Notes under the pieces: model-generated
Databases searched by the model: none
The model's input: only the letters and a program-made list of their open reading frames with translations
What the model was told of the DNA's origin: nothing
Shown: one piece after another, positions 39,231 to 49,311 of the stretch
Position numbering within the stretch: the stretch's first letter is position 1
How the letters are laid out: each line of letters opens with the position of its first letter
Source of the DNA: an uncultured Caldilineaceae bacterium
GTDB lineage: Bacteria; Chloroflexota; Anaerolineae; Caldilineales; Caldilineaceae
DNA: 64,000 nucleotides
NCBI GenBank assembly: GCA_951813625.1
Contig: CATOTS010000004.1
Coordinates: forward strand, 186,001-250,000
Reading direction: 5' to 3'
Program-made: the position numbers and the translations under genes

Positions 39231-40772
39231 TCAGTTTCCAAATCCTTCCTCGGCACGCTGCACGGCTGCTGAGAGGGCCTTGGCTTTATTCAGGGTCTCG
39301 TGCCATTCGTAGGTGGGGTCGCTGTCGGCGACGATGCCGCCGCCGGCCTGGAGATGGCAGGTGTTGCCCTGCATGACGATAGTGCGGATGGCGATGCAGG
39401 TGTCCATGGTGCCGTCGTAGTCGATGTAGCCGACGGCGCCGGCGTAGAGACCGCGGCGGAGGCCTTCGAGCTCTTCGATAATTTCCATCGCCCGCACTTT
39501 GGGGGCGCCGCTGACGGTGCCGGCGGGGAAGGTAGCCTTGAGCAGGCTGATGGCATCGTGGCCGGGGGCGAGATTACCCTGTACGTCGCTGACGATGTGC
39601 ATTACGTGGCTGTAGCGTTCGATCACCATCATTTCGGGCACGTGGACGGTGCCGTACTCGCATACGCGTCCCAGGTCGTTGCGACCGAGGTCGACCAGCA
39701 TCACGTGTTCGGCGCGCTCCTTGGGGTCGTTGAGGAGCCCTTCGGCGAGCGCGTCGTCTTCGGCCGCCGTCTGGCCGCGCCAGCGGGTGCCGGCGATGGG
39801 ATGGAGAAAGGCGCGGCCGTCTTCGAGCCTGACGTGCATTTCCGGGCTGGAGCCGATAATCCAGAGCGGTTCGCTGCTGCCGGAGGTTTCGGTGAGTCCG
39901 GCCATGTCGTTGAACTCCAGAAAGTACATGTAGGGCGAAGGGTTGAGCATGCGCAGGGCGCGGTAGATGGCGAAGGGCTCGGCGTCGGTTGTGCGGCTGA
40001 GGCGCTGGCTGGGAACGACCTGGAAGATGTCGCCGGCGGCGATGTACTCTTTGGCGCGCCGCACAGTTTTTTCGTACTCGTCCTGGGTGAAGTTGCTGTG
40101 CCAATCGACGCGGCTGTCTACGGGTGGGTTCTTCGGGTGGGCGAAGGGCTGGCGCAGGTCGCTGACGATAGCGTCGATGCGGGCGACTGCATCGTCATAG
40201 GCAGCTCTGATTTCCTGGCCGGTTGGCGCGCTCTTCGCCGCGATGCGCATGTTGGCGATGACGAGCAGCTTGTGCTGGACGTGATCGAAGACGACCAGGT
40301 TGTCGCTGAAGAGCAACAGCATGTCGGGGATTTCCAGCTTGCGCTGTGCGGTCTGCGGCAGGCACTCGATGAAACGAACGGTGTCGTAGCCGAAGTAGCC
40401 GACGGCGCCGCCGGAGAAACGGGGCAGTCCCGGGACCTCGACGGGCCGGCGCTCGGCCAGCAGGCTGCGGACGGCGGCGAAGGGGTCGCCCTGGCGCCGT
40501 TCCAGCTCGGCGCCGTCGCCCGTACCGACGACGAGCTGGTCTCCGCGGGCGCAAAGCGTCAGTGGGGGCCGCACGCCGAGAAAGCTGTAGCGGCCGACCT
40601 GCTCCCCCTTCTCGACGGACTCGAGCAGGAAGGAAGGGCCGCCGTTTCGCAGCTTGAGGTAGACCGAAACGGGTGTTTCGAGATCGGCGGGCAGCTCGCG
40701 GAAGACGGGGATTGTATTGCCGCAGGCCGCCAACTCCTTTACTTCCTCCAGCGTGGGGCTGTAGGTTGCCAT
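39231..40772 (-). CDS. trpE: Anthranilate synthase component I
   Basis: Makes anthranilate from chorismate with TrpG. 513 aa. The N-terminal tryptophan-binding motif LLES is present (SFLLESVEKGEQVGRYSFLG), so feedback inhibition is expected. The catalytic half contains GDIFQVVPSQRL, PIAGTRWRG, ERAEHVMLVDLGRNDLGR, FPAGTVSGAPKVRAMEII and the final QAGGGIVADSDP. Start ATG 40772 has AGGGAG at 6 nt; the frame open up to 40964 runs into the T-box terminator and is not coding. First gene of the T-box operon. Confidence 0.96.
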   Translation of the reverse strand: MATYSPTLEEVKELAACGNTIPVFRELPADLETPVSVYLKLRNGGPSFLLESVEKGEQVGRYSFLGVRPPLTLCARGDQLVVGTGDGAELERRQGDPFAAVRSLLAERRPVEVPGLPRFSGGAVGYFGYDTVRFIECLPQTAQRKLEIPDMLLLFSDNLVVFDHVQHKLLVIANMRIAAKSAPTGQEIRAAYDDAVARIDAIVSDLRQPFAHPKNPPVDSRVDWHSNFTQDEYEKTVRRAKEYIAAGDIFQVVPSQRLSRTTDAEPFAIYRALRMLNPSPYMYFLEFNDMAGLTETSGSSEPLWIIGSSPEMHVRLEDGRAFLHPIAGTRWRGQTAAEDDALAEGLLNDPKERAEHVMLVDLGRNDLGRVCEYGTVHVPEMMVIERYSHVMHIVSDVQGNLAPGHDAISLLKATFPAGTVSGAPKVRAMEIIEELEGLRRGLYAGAVGYIDYDGTMDTCIAIRTIVMQGNTCHLQAGGGIVADSDPTYEWHETLNKAKALSAAVQRAEEGFGN

Positions 40773-41234
40773 CGTTACTCCCTTTCTGACTGTATTGCGG
40801 CGGGGCGCCGCCCGAAAAAGAACGTCCCCCAGCGCGGCATTTCTGCCAACGCTGGGGGACGAGGTCTCTCGGGACGCCCGCGGTGCCACCCCTGTTAGAC
40901 CGGCATTTGCCAGGAACAAAAAATCCCCTGCATGAAACGCAAGGGAAGCCTGCACCAGTCTCACTCATCGCGGCCAGTCAGTCCTGGGGACTTGGTCACT
41001 GGCTGGGCCGCAGCGCCCTGATAACGGTGGCGTCTCCGGGTCCGACTACTGAGTGACCTGTGCTTTGCTGTCAGTTCTTGGAACTTGCACAGATTGATGC
41101 GGTCACTGTTCGCCGGCCGACTCCCCGGCCCATTCGCGCCCTGCGCTGTTGCCCCGTTTCCACCGTTCCGGGGCTCTCTGGAACCCGCTCTGGGCGCTAC
41201 TCTTCCGGTTCGCGGTCTTTCGTGTTCGATTGTA
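40773..41234 (-). promoter_or_regulatory. T-box leader with tryptophan specifier, upstream of trpE
   Basis: Reading the minus strand: stem I shows the AGTAG loop-E motif (41202-41198) followed by GCGCCC (41197-41192), the AG-bulge/distal-loop pattern AGAGAGCCCCGG ... GGTGGAAACGGGG, and a returning GGGCGC (41141-41136) that leads to GAA and the specifier TGG (41132-41130), the Trp codon. CGTTATCAGG near 41010 is the usual stretch before stem III. The T-box itself, AGGGGTGGCACCGCGGG, is at 40893-40877; its TGGC bulge would pair with an acceptor end GCCA, matching G73 of tRNA-Trp. A terminator hairpin follows at 40861. Uncharged tRNA-Trp should stabilise the antiterminator and let trpE and its operon be transcribed. 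Confidence 0.93.
40814..40861 (-). terminator. T-box regulated terminator
   Basis: On the minus strand a perfect 12-bp stem CGTCCCCCAGCG / CGCTGGGGGACG encloses a 15-nt loop and is followed by TTCTTTTTC. It lies between the T-box motif and the trpE ribosome-binding site, where attenuation by premature termination would act. Confidence 0.92.
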
Positions 41235-41241
41235 GGGGCGC

Positions 41242-41270
41242 AGTATACGCAGTTCCAGCGACGATGTCAA
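41242..41270 (-). promoter_or_regulatory. Sigma-70-type promoter of the trp operon
   Basis: On the minus strand TTGACA (41270-41265), 17-bp spacer, TATACT (41247-41242): a -35 box identical to consensus and a -10 box with five of six matches. Transcription would begin near 41235, about 460 nt before trpE. The left end of the inverted-repeat element at 41289 is only 18 bp upstream of the -35 box. Confidence 0.85.
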
Positions 41271-41558
41271 ATGCCGCCTCGTCCGTGGGTGCAGCCCGCA
41301 TTTGGGGTGGGATTCGTGTGGCGGGGAATTTTTGGCAAGGTGCTTGGAATCGTCTACCAGCCTTTTGGGGGCACAGGGCAGGCACAAGGCCTGCCCCTAC
41401 CGCGGCGGCAGCATTCGCTGATTTGGGGCGGCGCGTTGGGCCGCAGGCCCGACCGTCTGGAAGGGCCGGGACTTGGAACTCGAACGGAAAGGTCAAGGGC
41501 AAGGGCTTGATCCACGAGTCTGCGCGAATGTCCACGAAGAGCGGCAACTGTTGGTTGT

Positions 41559-41617
41559 GTCAGGGGGGCGTTGCGGGGGAGTCCCCCCGCACAAGGGAGG
41601 GCCGCAGGCCCGACCGT
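41559..41617 (+). repeat. Double-hairpin module, copy 3
   Basis: Same as the module at 10482 with one G fewer in the first stem (GGGGG-AGT-CCCCCC). Preceded by GGTTGTGT, as is copy 4. Confidence 0.8.
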
Positions 41618-41728
41618 CCAGAACAGCATTGGCCAAGGGTCGGTGGCCAGTTGCCGGCGGCGTCAAGGGCAAGGGCTTGATCCACGAAATTGCGCGAATC
41701 TCCACGAAGAGCGGCAACTGCGGGTTGT

Positions 41729-41789
41729 GTCAGGGGGGCGTTGCGGGGGGAGTCCCCCCGCACAAGGGAGGGCCGCAGGCCCGACCGTC
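41729..41789 (+). repeat. Double-hairpin module, copy 4
   Basis: Full-length copy with stem GGGGGG-AGT-CCCCCC and second hairpin GGGCC-GCA-GGCCC. A partial copy of the second hairpin region alone (GGGCCGCAGGCCCGACCGTC) occurs at 41438-41457. Confidence 0.8.
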
Positions 41790-41920
41790 CAACAGGATGC
41801 GGGCAGGCGTATTTCGCCGCTCTGCCAGAGCATGGAGCGTGGGCCGGTCATGACTTGGTTGCTACCCGAGGTATGGGAATTTGTACCCCAATTTTGGACG
41901 GCACGCCTCCTTGGTAGTCG

Positions 41921-41949
41921 TCGACACGGCGATGCAGTTCAAGTATACT
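41921..41949 (+). promoter_or_regulatory. Sigma-70-type promoter of the amidohydrolase gene
   Basis: TCGACA (41921-41926), 17-bp spacer, TATACT (41944-41949). It starts 17 bp beyond the right end of element A and would give a ~85-nt leader before ATG 42040. Element A is thus framed by two outward-facing promoters. Confidence 0.7.
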
Positions 41950-42039
41950 CTGCTTGACGGGGCAAACCGCGCCGGGCAGCGGGCAATTTGCGATAGGCTG
42001 GTTTAACAGGCGCCCACACGATTCAGGGAGGTCGAGGCA

Positions 42040-42765
42040 ATGAAGCGTATCGACTTTGAGTACTACTGGACGGAGGACCAAGACGTAAATGGGACGGTCT
42101 ACGGCGTCAAGGAGATCCTGGAGGACGCCGATATGGGCGGCATTGACCACGTCGTTCTGATTGCCGGGCCCATCCCGAATCCGAACAACAGCGGTCTGGC
42201 GGAATTTGTGGAGGACGAGCCGCGTCTCATTGGCTGCTGTCAGATCAACCCGCTGCACGGGGCGCCTGCGGTCGAGGAGCTGGAGACGGCGGCGACGGTG
42301 TGGGGCATGCCGATTCTCAAGCTGATGTCGGTTGCGTGCAATTATGAGATATTCGGCCAGGCGCCGCTGCCGGTGCTGGACAAGGCGCGCGAACTGGAGC
42401 TGGTGGTGAACATCCATTCGGGCGCGCGGTACAGCACGCCGGCGCAGGTGGGACTTGTGGCCGCGCGCTATCCTGAGCTGCCGATCATTATGGAGCACAT
42501 GGGCTACCGCGACGGTGTCAGCGAGGCGCTCGAGGTGGCGAAGGTGTTTCCCAATGTGTATCTCGGCACCAACACGGTCGCTGAACCTCTTTTCATAATG
42601 CGGGCTGTGCAGGAACTCGGGCCTGAGCGGATCTGTTTCGCATCGAACGGCCCGGGCGTGCCGATGGATTTCGCGGTCGAGTCGATTCTCCGACTGGGCC
42701 TGGGGGAGGAGGCGGAGGGGTTGGTGCTTGGCGGCAACCTGGCGCGCCTTCTGGATATGGAGTGA
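42040..42765 (+). CDS. Amidohydrolase-family TIM-barrel protein
   Basis: 241 aa of the amidohydrolase 2 group. FEYYWTEDQD at the start occupies the place of the usual HxH strand but lacks both His. LIGCCQINPLHG, LVVNIHSGARYSTP and the IIMEHMGYRDG strand (His) follow, then FASNGPGVP where SDxP is common. Loss of the N-terminal HxH and the final Asp makes metal use doubtful; decarboxylase- or lactonase-like members vary in this way. GGGAGG precedes ATG 42040. Stop overlaps the next frame by 4 nt (GTGA). Confidence 0.75.
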   Translation: MKRIDFEYYWTEDQDVNGTVYGVKEILEDADMGGIDHVVLIAGPIPNPNNSGLAEFVEDEPRLIGCCQINPLHGAPAVEELETAATVWGMPILKLMSVACNYEIFGQAPLPVLDKARELELVVNIHSGARYSTPAQVGLVAARYPELPIIMEHMGYRDGVSEALEVAKVFPNVYLGTNTVAEPLFIMRAVQELGPERICFASNGPGVPMDFAVESILRLGLGEEAEGLVLGGNLARLLDME

Positions 42766-43752
42766 ACGTGGAAGTCTCGATGAATCCGGCAGGCTACGAT
42801 CAGATCGGGGCGCTCGGAGAGCTGGGCGACATTCTGACGCGGTCGGTGCGCCACCTGGCGAGGATGCCCAAGGAGAGGCTGTTCCGAGATTTCAGTGCCG
42901 ACCCGGACGGCTGGGCCTATGGCGGCGACTATGTTGGCAGGTGGCTGGACGGCATGGCGTATTACCACCGCATGCCGCAATTTCGGGGGCTTGAATCCGG
43001 CATCAGCGATGTGGTTGAGCGGTTGATCGCCTTCCCGTCTCCGAACGGCTTTTTCGGTCGACATTACACTCAGTCGGAGTATGGGGGCACTTTACAGATT
43101 GCCAATGCTCTGCTGGAGACGCACCAGACGTACGGAGATCCGGCCGCGCTGGCGTCGGCGGCGCGGGCGGAGGCGTTCTTCATGGCCAATGTCTCGCCAA
43201 GGGACAGGGCCAAAGTTCGTCCCAAAGAGAACAACACGTAGGATCCGCCCGCGTGGGGCCATTCGCGCATCCGCCCTGATACGCCGGCGCCGATGAATCA
43301 GGGCTATCGCTGCTTCCTTTCGCTCGATGTATTTCCGCGATACTTCAACCTGACCGGAGACCGGCGCGCGCGCGGTCTGGCTGGAGGTTCGGTCGCCCGG
43401 CAGTGACGTTGCGGTGGGGTCGGGGCGCTGGCGCGATGTCGGCGTCATCAGCGGAGACGGCAACATCACTTTTTTGGATAGCTCGCTCAAGGCCGGCGGC
43501 GGCCATGTGCCTTTGCGAACCGTCTATTGGGGACGCGAGCGGCCATGGTTAAGACTTCTGGCTGGCGGCAGTGTCGAAGCGGTGATCAGCGATGGCGCAG
43601 GGGAGAAAAAATCGGTGCTCTTCGAGAAGCTGGCGGCGATGGGCAACGAAGTTGAGGACCCGGACTACGACAAGACGGGGATCGGGACGGTCCAGCTCAA
43701 GCCGGCCCCCTTTCGCATCTGGCTGCCAGTCGGTCCGCGGGCTGTCGCATAG
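42762..43752 (+). pseudogene. Broken gene, possibly a six-hairpin glycosidase (GH127/DUF1680-like)
   Basis: The first 159 codons are open (GTG 42762) and read like the N-terminus of an (alpha/alpha)6 glycosidase: GGDYVGRWLDGMAYYHRMPQF, VERLIAFPSPNGFFGR, SEYGGTLQIANALLETHQTYGDP. The frame then stops at 43239-43241. Between 43242 and 43353 all frames have stops. From 43354 a 133-codon frame with protein-like content (WLEVRSPGSDV, GDGNITFLDSSL, LRTVYWGRERPW) runs to 43752. A full-length enzyme would need ~600 residues, so an internal deletion plus further decay is likely. Family assignment is tentative. Confidence 0.5.
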
Positions 43753-43772
43753 CGGAGGGTCCGGGTCCGCCG

Positions 43773-44267
43773 TCAACTGTGCTCGCGGGGCGGCGGCTGC
43801 GCGTCATGCCGGTGATTGTCTTCCTCAAAGGGTGTGGGCATGTGGACGAGGGCGACGCCGGCCTCCTGCAGGAAGCGGCGGCTGTTGTCGTCGGGGTATT
43901 GTCCGGCATAGACAACGCGTTGGATGCCGGCGTTGATGATCATTTTGGCGCAGGTGAGGCAGGGCTGGTGGGTGACGTAGATCATGCTGCCGTCGGTGCC
44001 GACGCCGTGGAGGGCGGCCTGGATGATGGCGTTCTGCTCGGCGTGGAGGGGGCGGACGCAGTGGCCGTCGATGAGCATATGGCCGACGTCGTCGCAGTGG
44101 GGCAGGCCGGTGGGTGCGCCGTTGTAGCCGGTGGCGAGGATGCGCCGGCGGCGGACGATGACGGCGCCGACATGGGCGCGGTCGCAGGTGCTGCGCGAGG
44201 CGACGGTGAAGGCGATCTGAAGAAAGTAGTGGTCCCACGAAGGGCGAGCGGCTTGGTTTGATGTCAT
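43773..44267 (-). CDS. dCMP deaminase / ComE-type cytidine deaminase
   Basis: Zinc-dependent deaminase, 164 aa. SWDHYFLQIAFTVASRSTCDRAHVGAVIVR starts the fold; HAEQNAI provides the His ligand and catalytic Glu, PCLTCAK the two Cys ligands. GYNGAPTGLPHC is typical of dCMP deaminases, which feed dUMP for thymidylate synthesis. The C-terminal ~20 residues are His/Pro-rich and outside the domain. Same strand as the membrane protein upstream, 19 bp away. Confidence 0.9.
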   Translation of the reverse strand: MTSNQAARPSWDHYFLQIAFTVASRSTCDRAHVGAVIVRRRRILATGYNGAPTGLPHCDDVGHMLIDGHCVRPLHAEQNAIIQAALHGVGTDGSMIYVTHQPCLTCAKMIINAGIQRVVYAGQYPDDNSRRFLQEAGVALVHMPTPFEEDNHRHDAQPPPREHS

Positions 44268-44286
44268 GCAGGGTCTTGCCGGCGGA

Positions 44287-45045
44287 TCAGTCCAGGCGGC
44301 GGGTTGCTCCGATGGGGACGTTCACCTGTCCGTTGGGGGACGGCTCGGGGGCGGGCAGGGGCGGCTTCTCTTCTTCCTCTTCCTCTTCGGCGTGCGTGTC
44401 GTGGAGCAGGTCGGCGAGGATTTTAAGCGAGTCCGACTCGGTGTCGGAGGCGAGGATGACCGTTTCGTTCAAGGTGCGCTCGCGGCTGAAACGGCCTTTT
44501 TTGGGGATGTGAATCTCGTGCTCGACGGCGACGCATGGTTGCGTCTTGCGCCCGTAGGAAACGGTGCCGTAACGGACATTGCGGACCGACCTGGGGAAGA
44601 AGAATACGTACCACATTCCCACATCTTTTTCGGGCCACTGCGCCAAGAGGGACAGTTTGGGTTGTACGAGGCAGATTACGGCGTGTTCGCGGGTTGCAAA
44701 GGTACGGAAGTAGCCCTGCAACCAGGTGAAGCGTTCGTTCTTGCCCTCTACGGTGAAGTAGCCGGTGGCGTGGATGGGCACTTTGTCGGAGGGGACCAGC
44801 GCCTGGGGGGAGATTTGCGGCAGCGGTGTCGCGTGGAACCGGACGTAGTCGCGGCTGCGCCAGTGGCGGCGGAGCCAGAAGAATCCTGCCAAGAGGAGCG
44901 CGCATATAACTGCTGTCAGCCATTGGCCCGGGATAAGCCCGAGGGCGCCCAAGGCGCCGATAGAGATGAAGAGGATGTTCACCCAGCGGCTCACGGGGGC
45001 GCCGGCCAGCAACATGCGGTCTACGTGGTAGATTAGGCGGGACAC
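44287..45045 (-). CDS. Membrane protein of unknown function with acidic tail
   Basis: 252 aa. Two transmembrane helices near the N-terminus (WVNILFISIGALGALGLIPG, WLTAVICALLLAGFFWL) are followed by a beta-rich soluble domain (~75-200: VRFHATPLPQISPQAL, HATGYFTVEGKNERFTWLQG, YVFFFPRSVRNVRYGTVSYG) and an acidic, proline-rich tail with seven consecutive Glu. The organisation resembles bacterial PH-like membrane-anchored proteins, but I cannot name a family. It lies between ftsH and the deaminase; 126 bp separate it from the ftsH end. Confidence 0.6.
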   Translation of the reverse strand: MSRLIYHVDRMLLAGAPVSRWVNILFISIGALGALGLIPGQWLTAVICALLLAGFFWLRRHWRSRDYVRFHATPLPQISPQALVPSDKVPIHATGYFTVEGKNERFTWLQGYFRTFATREHAVICLVQPKLSLLAQWPEKDVGMWYVFFFPRSVRNVRYGTVSYGRKTQPCVAVEHEIHIPKKGRFSRERTLNETVILASDTESDSLKILADLLHDTHAEEEEEEEKPPLPAPEPSPNGQVNVPIGATRRLD

Positions 45046-45171
45046 GATTCGGTCCGAAGCTCCCGGCTACTGGTAGAAGGCGGCTGATGATTCGAGAAGA
45101 CCCCGCCCTGTGGGGCGAGGCCAGGCGCACGCGCCGTAGGGCTAGCTTGGTTTCGGCTTGGCTCGATCCAC

Positions 45172-47136
<1,965 letters not shown>

Positions 47137-47299
47137 AGTTCCTCTTGCACCCCGGGAGGGTAAGAACTGTAGGATGGTGCGCGGAGCCTGGAGGATTTTG
47201 TGGCAGGAGCAGCCCCGCCGCGTCCCTCACGCACTCATGACAGATCCGACCTCACTTCCCGCATAGGCAGTCTGCTCAGAACCGTTTCTGCTGATCGAG

Positions 47300-47328
47300 A
47301 GTCTAGCATAACGATTGCCCAAGGTCAA
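47300..47328 (-). promoter_or_regulatory. Sigma-70-type promoter of ftsH
   Basis: Minus strand TTGACC (47328-47323), 17-bp spacer, TAGACT (47305-47300). It gives a leader of about 155 nt before ATG 47136. The rest of the 275-bp gap to the phosphoesterase gene shows nothing I can identify. Confidence 0.65.
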
Positions 47329-47411
47329 ACAAAACGGGAATCGTCGGTACCCGCTTGCTTTACACACATTCTATGCGTTTTCGGGGGTGATGCAGTAAGG
47401 CAGCTTCCCGC

Positions 47412-48269
47412 TCACGCGGGGCGCAGGGTAAAGATGGTAATTTCGGGGCGGCAGTTGAATCGGTAGGGGAGGGGCCAGACGCCCAGGCCCCGGTTCGTAT
47501 AGAGTTGATGGTTACCGACCCGGTAATGGCCGATCGGATAGCGGTGGGCCATGTAGGGCAAGATGTGGGCGCGGCTGAGCGCGCCGGCGCGGTCGGGCCG
47601 CCGGGAGGGGAGCCGCACCTGTCCTCCGTGGCTGTGGCCGCTCAGTTGCAGGGCGATTGGGGCGCCGATTGCGTGGATGTTGTCGATGTAGTCGGGCTCG
47701 TGGCAGAGCAGCAGGTTGGTGTTGCCAGATGGCGCAGCGCGCAGCGCGGCTTCAGGTTGCGGGTTGCCGGACCAGGCGTCGTCGATGCCGGCGACGGTGA
47801 GGCCGGCGGCCGCTTCGACGCTTTCGTTCAGCAGGAGACGAACCGGCGTTTCGGCCAGGGCGGCGCCTACGGCGGCGCGGTCGCTCCAGAGGTCGTGATT
47901 GCCGTAAACGGCGAAGGCGGGCGCTTCGAGCCTGCGGAGAGGATCGATCATTCCGGTGGCAAAGGCGGGATCGCGGCCGACGAAGTCTCCTGTCAGCACG
48001 GCCAGGTCGGGCCGGAGGCGGTTGACTTGCGTGACGGCGTCCAGCAGTTTGGCGGGGGCGGTGAAGCGGCTGAGATGGATGTCGGACAGCTGGGCGATGC
48101 GGAGGCCGGACAGCGATTCGGCGAGGTGCGGAAGCCTTAGCGTAACCGGTACAGTCTCCACCCAACTGGGCTCGACCGTACGGACGTAGGCGAAGCCGGC
48201 TGCGCCGGTCGATGCGCCGGCGGCGATCAGCTGCAGGAAGCGGCGCCGGGTCAGCCCAAGTTGCGGCAT
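47412..48269 (-). CDS. Tat-exported metallophosphoesterase
   Basis: 285 aa of the calcineurin-like phosphoesterase family. The N-terminus carries a twin-arginine motif (TRRRFLQLI) and a hydrophobic segment, so it is folded before export. The metal-site blocks are intact: QLSDIHLS, LTGDFVGRD, YGNHD, CHEPDY (with His) and SGHSHGGQ. Closest in pattern to YkuE/YaeI-like UDP-diacylglucosamine-type or phospholipid phosphoesterases; the substrate is not determined. Confidence 0.88.
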   Translation of the reverse strand: MPQLGLTRRRFLQLIAAGASTGAAGFAYVRTVEPSWVETVPVTLRLPHLAESLSGLRIAQLSDIHLSRFTAPAKLLDAVTQVNRLRPDLAVLTGDFVGRDPAFATGMIDPLRRLEAPAFAVYGNHDLWSDRAAVGAALAETPVRLLLNESVEAAAGLTVAGIDDAWSGNPQPEAALRAAPSGNTNLLLCHEPDYIDNIHAIGAPIALQLSGHSHGGQVRLPSRRPDRAGALSRAHILPYMAHRYPIGHYRVGNHQLYTNRGLGVWPLPYRFNCRPEITIFTLRPA

Positions 48270-48344
48270 CGGCCGTTTTCCCGGGACTGAGTGCGGCTGT
48301 TCACGGGGCGGCGTCGGCAGTCTGTGCCAACAGCAAAGGGGCGG

Positions 48345-49295
48345 CTATCCCTTGATCCCGGAAACGACGATGCCTTGAATGTAATAGCGTTGTGCAAAGA
48401 AGAAGAGGAGGAGCGGCGGCACCATGGCCACCAACGAGGCTGCCATCACCAGATTCCACAGTGGACGCGCGGCGGGACTGGCGACGCTCCTGAAGAAATG
48501 CAATCCGATGGAGATCGTATATTTGTCCATCGAGCTGAGGTAGATGAGCGGCCCCATGAAGTCGTTCCAGCTGGCCATGAAGGAAAAGATCGCCACGGCG
48601 CCAAGGGCCGGTTTGATCATGGGCAGGATGATGCGCCAATAGACGCCCAGCCAGCTGCAGCCGTCGATGCGGGCGGCGTCATCGTAGTCGGAGGGGATGC
48701 TGTTGATGAATTGACGGAGGAGGAAGATAAAAAAGGCGCCGCCGCCGAACCAGACGGGCAGGGCGAGGGGCCAGTATGTGTCGAGTGTATTGAGGTTCTT
48801 GAAGATAATGTAGAGTGGGATCATCGTCACATGCCCGGGCACCATCATCGTCGTCAACATGGTGATAAAGAGCACGTTACGACCCGGGAAGCGGAGGCGG
48901 GCGAAGCCGTAAGCGGCCAGAGAGGCTGTCAGAAGCCGTCCGACCAGGACCCAGAAGGTTACATAGGCTGTGTTCCACATGAATCCCAAAAAGCTCCAAC
49001 CTTGCCCGGCGCGCGAACCCTCTGCATCGGGGCGTTCGCCGGTAAGGACGATGGCGTAGTTCTGCCAAAGCGGTTCTTCGGGAATCCATGTTGGCGGGAT
49101 CTGGAAGATTTCCCAATCGGGTTTGAGGGAGGAAGAAAGCATCCAGAAGAAGGGGATGAGAACTGCGAACCCGCCGCCAATGAGCGCGACGTGGATCACC
49201 AGTTTGGTAATTGTGCGAACTTTCCTGGCGATTGAATTTTGCCTGCGGGCGGCTGCGAATGCGGTCCCAGTGCCCTCGGCAGTCGTTTCGGTCAT
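48345..49295 (-). CDS. Carbohydrate ABC transporter permease (MalG type)
   Basis: 316 aa, six predicted transmembrane helices. The EAA loop (DAARIDGCSWLGVYWRIILPMIKPA) contacts the ATPase. The final helices and the end MVPPLLLFFFAQRYYIQGIVVSGIKG are typical of MalG/LacG permeases. ATG 49295 is preferred, since GGAGAG precedes it and the longer frame overlaps the upstream permease. It pairs with the MalF-type gene at 49312. No ATPase is adjacent; such systems often share one. The cognate binding protein could be the one at 61847. Confidence 0.9.
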   Translation of the reverse strand: MTETTAEGTGTAFAAARRQNSIARKVRTITKLVIHVALIGGGFAVLIPFFWMLSSSLKPDWEIFQIPPTWIPEEPLWQNYAIVLTGERPDAEGSRAGQGWSFLGFMWNTAYVTFWVLVGRLLTASLAAYGFARLRFPGRNVLFITMLTTMMVPGHVTMIPLYIIFKNLNTLDTYWPLALPVWFGGGAFFIFLLRQFINSIPSDYDDAARIDGCSWLGVYWRIILPMIKPALGAVAIFSFMASWNDFMGPLIYLSSMDKYTISIGLHFFRSVASPAARPLWNLVMAASLVAMVPPLLLFFFAQRYYIQGIVVSGIKG

Positions 49296-49311
49296 GGCGA
49301 CGCTCTCCTCA

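Larger units (their letters stand above)
41492..41789. repeat. Tandem units with double-hairpin modules inside element A
   Basis: Unit 1 runs 41492-41661 and unit 2 from 41662 to at least 41789. Each begins GTCAAGGGCAAGGGCTTGAT, continues through CCACGAAGAGCGGCAACTG, and carries a module at 41559-41617 or 41729-41789. Sequence between the units differs from that in element C, so only the module is shared. Confidence 0.8.
41289..41904. mobile_element. Terminal-inverted-repeat element, copy A (~616 bp, no transposase gene)
   Basis: Left end GTGCAGCCCGCATTTGGGGT at 41289; the inverted right end, ACCCCAATTTTGGACGGCAC, finishes at 41904. Roughly 20 of the first 27 positions of the two ends pair. 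Inside are a further GGAATCGTCTACCAG motif, GGCAGGCACAAGGCCTGCC, two tandem ~170-bp units and two double-hairpin modules. No credible coding frame. The element lies between the divergent trpE promoter and the promoter at 41921. Confidence 0.62.

Noticed and set aside
40920-41080. Alternative stem I of the T-box based on TCACTCA / TGAGTGA pairing with AGTAG at 41052-41047
   Set aside because: It gives no Trp codon at the specifier place. The segment at 41130-41205 has all stem I motifs (AGTAG, distal loop, GAA-TGG) at the right distance after the promoter.
45095-45125. Terminator after ftsH
   Set aside because: CGCCC and GGGCG flank a short loop, but no T-run follows on the minus strand.
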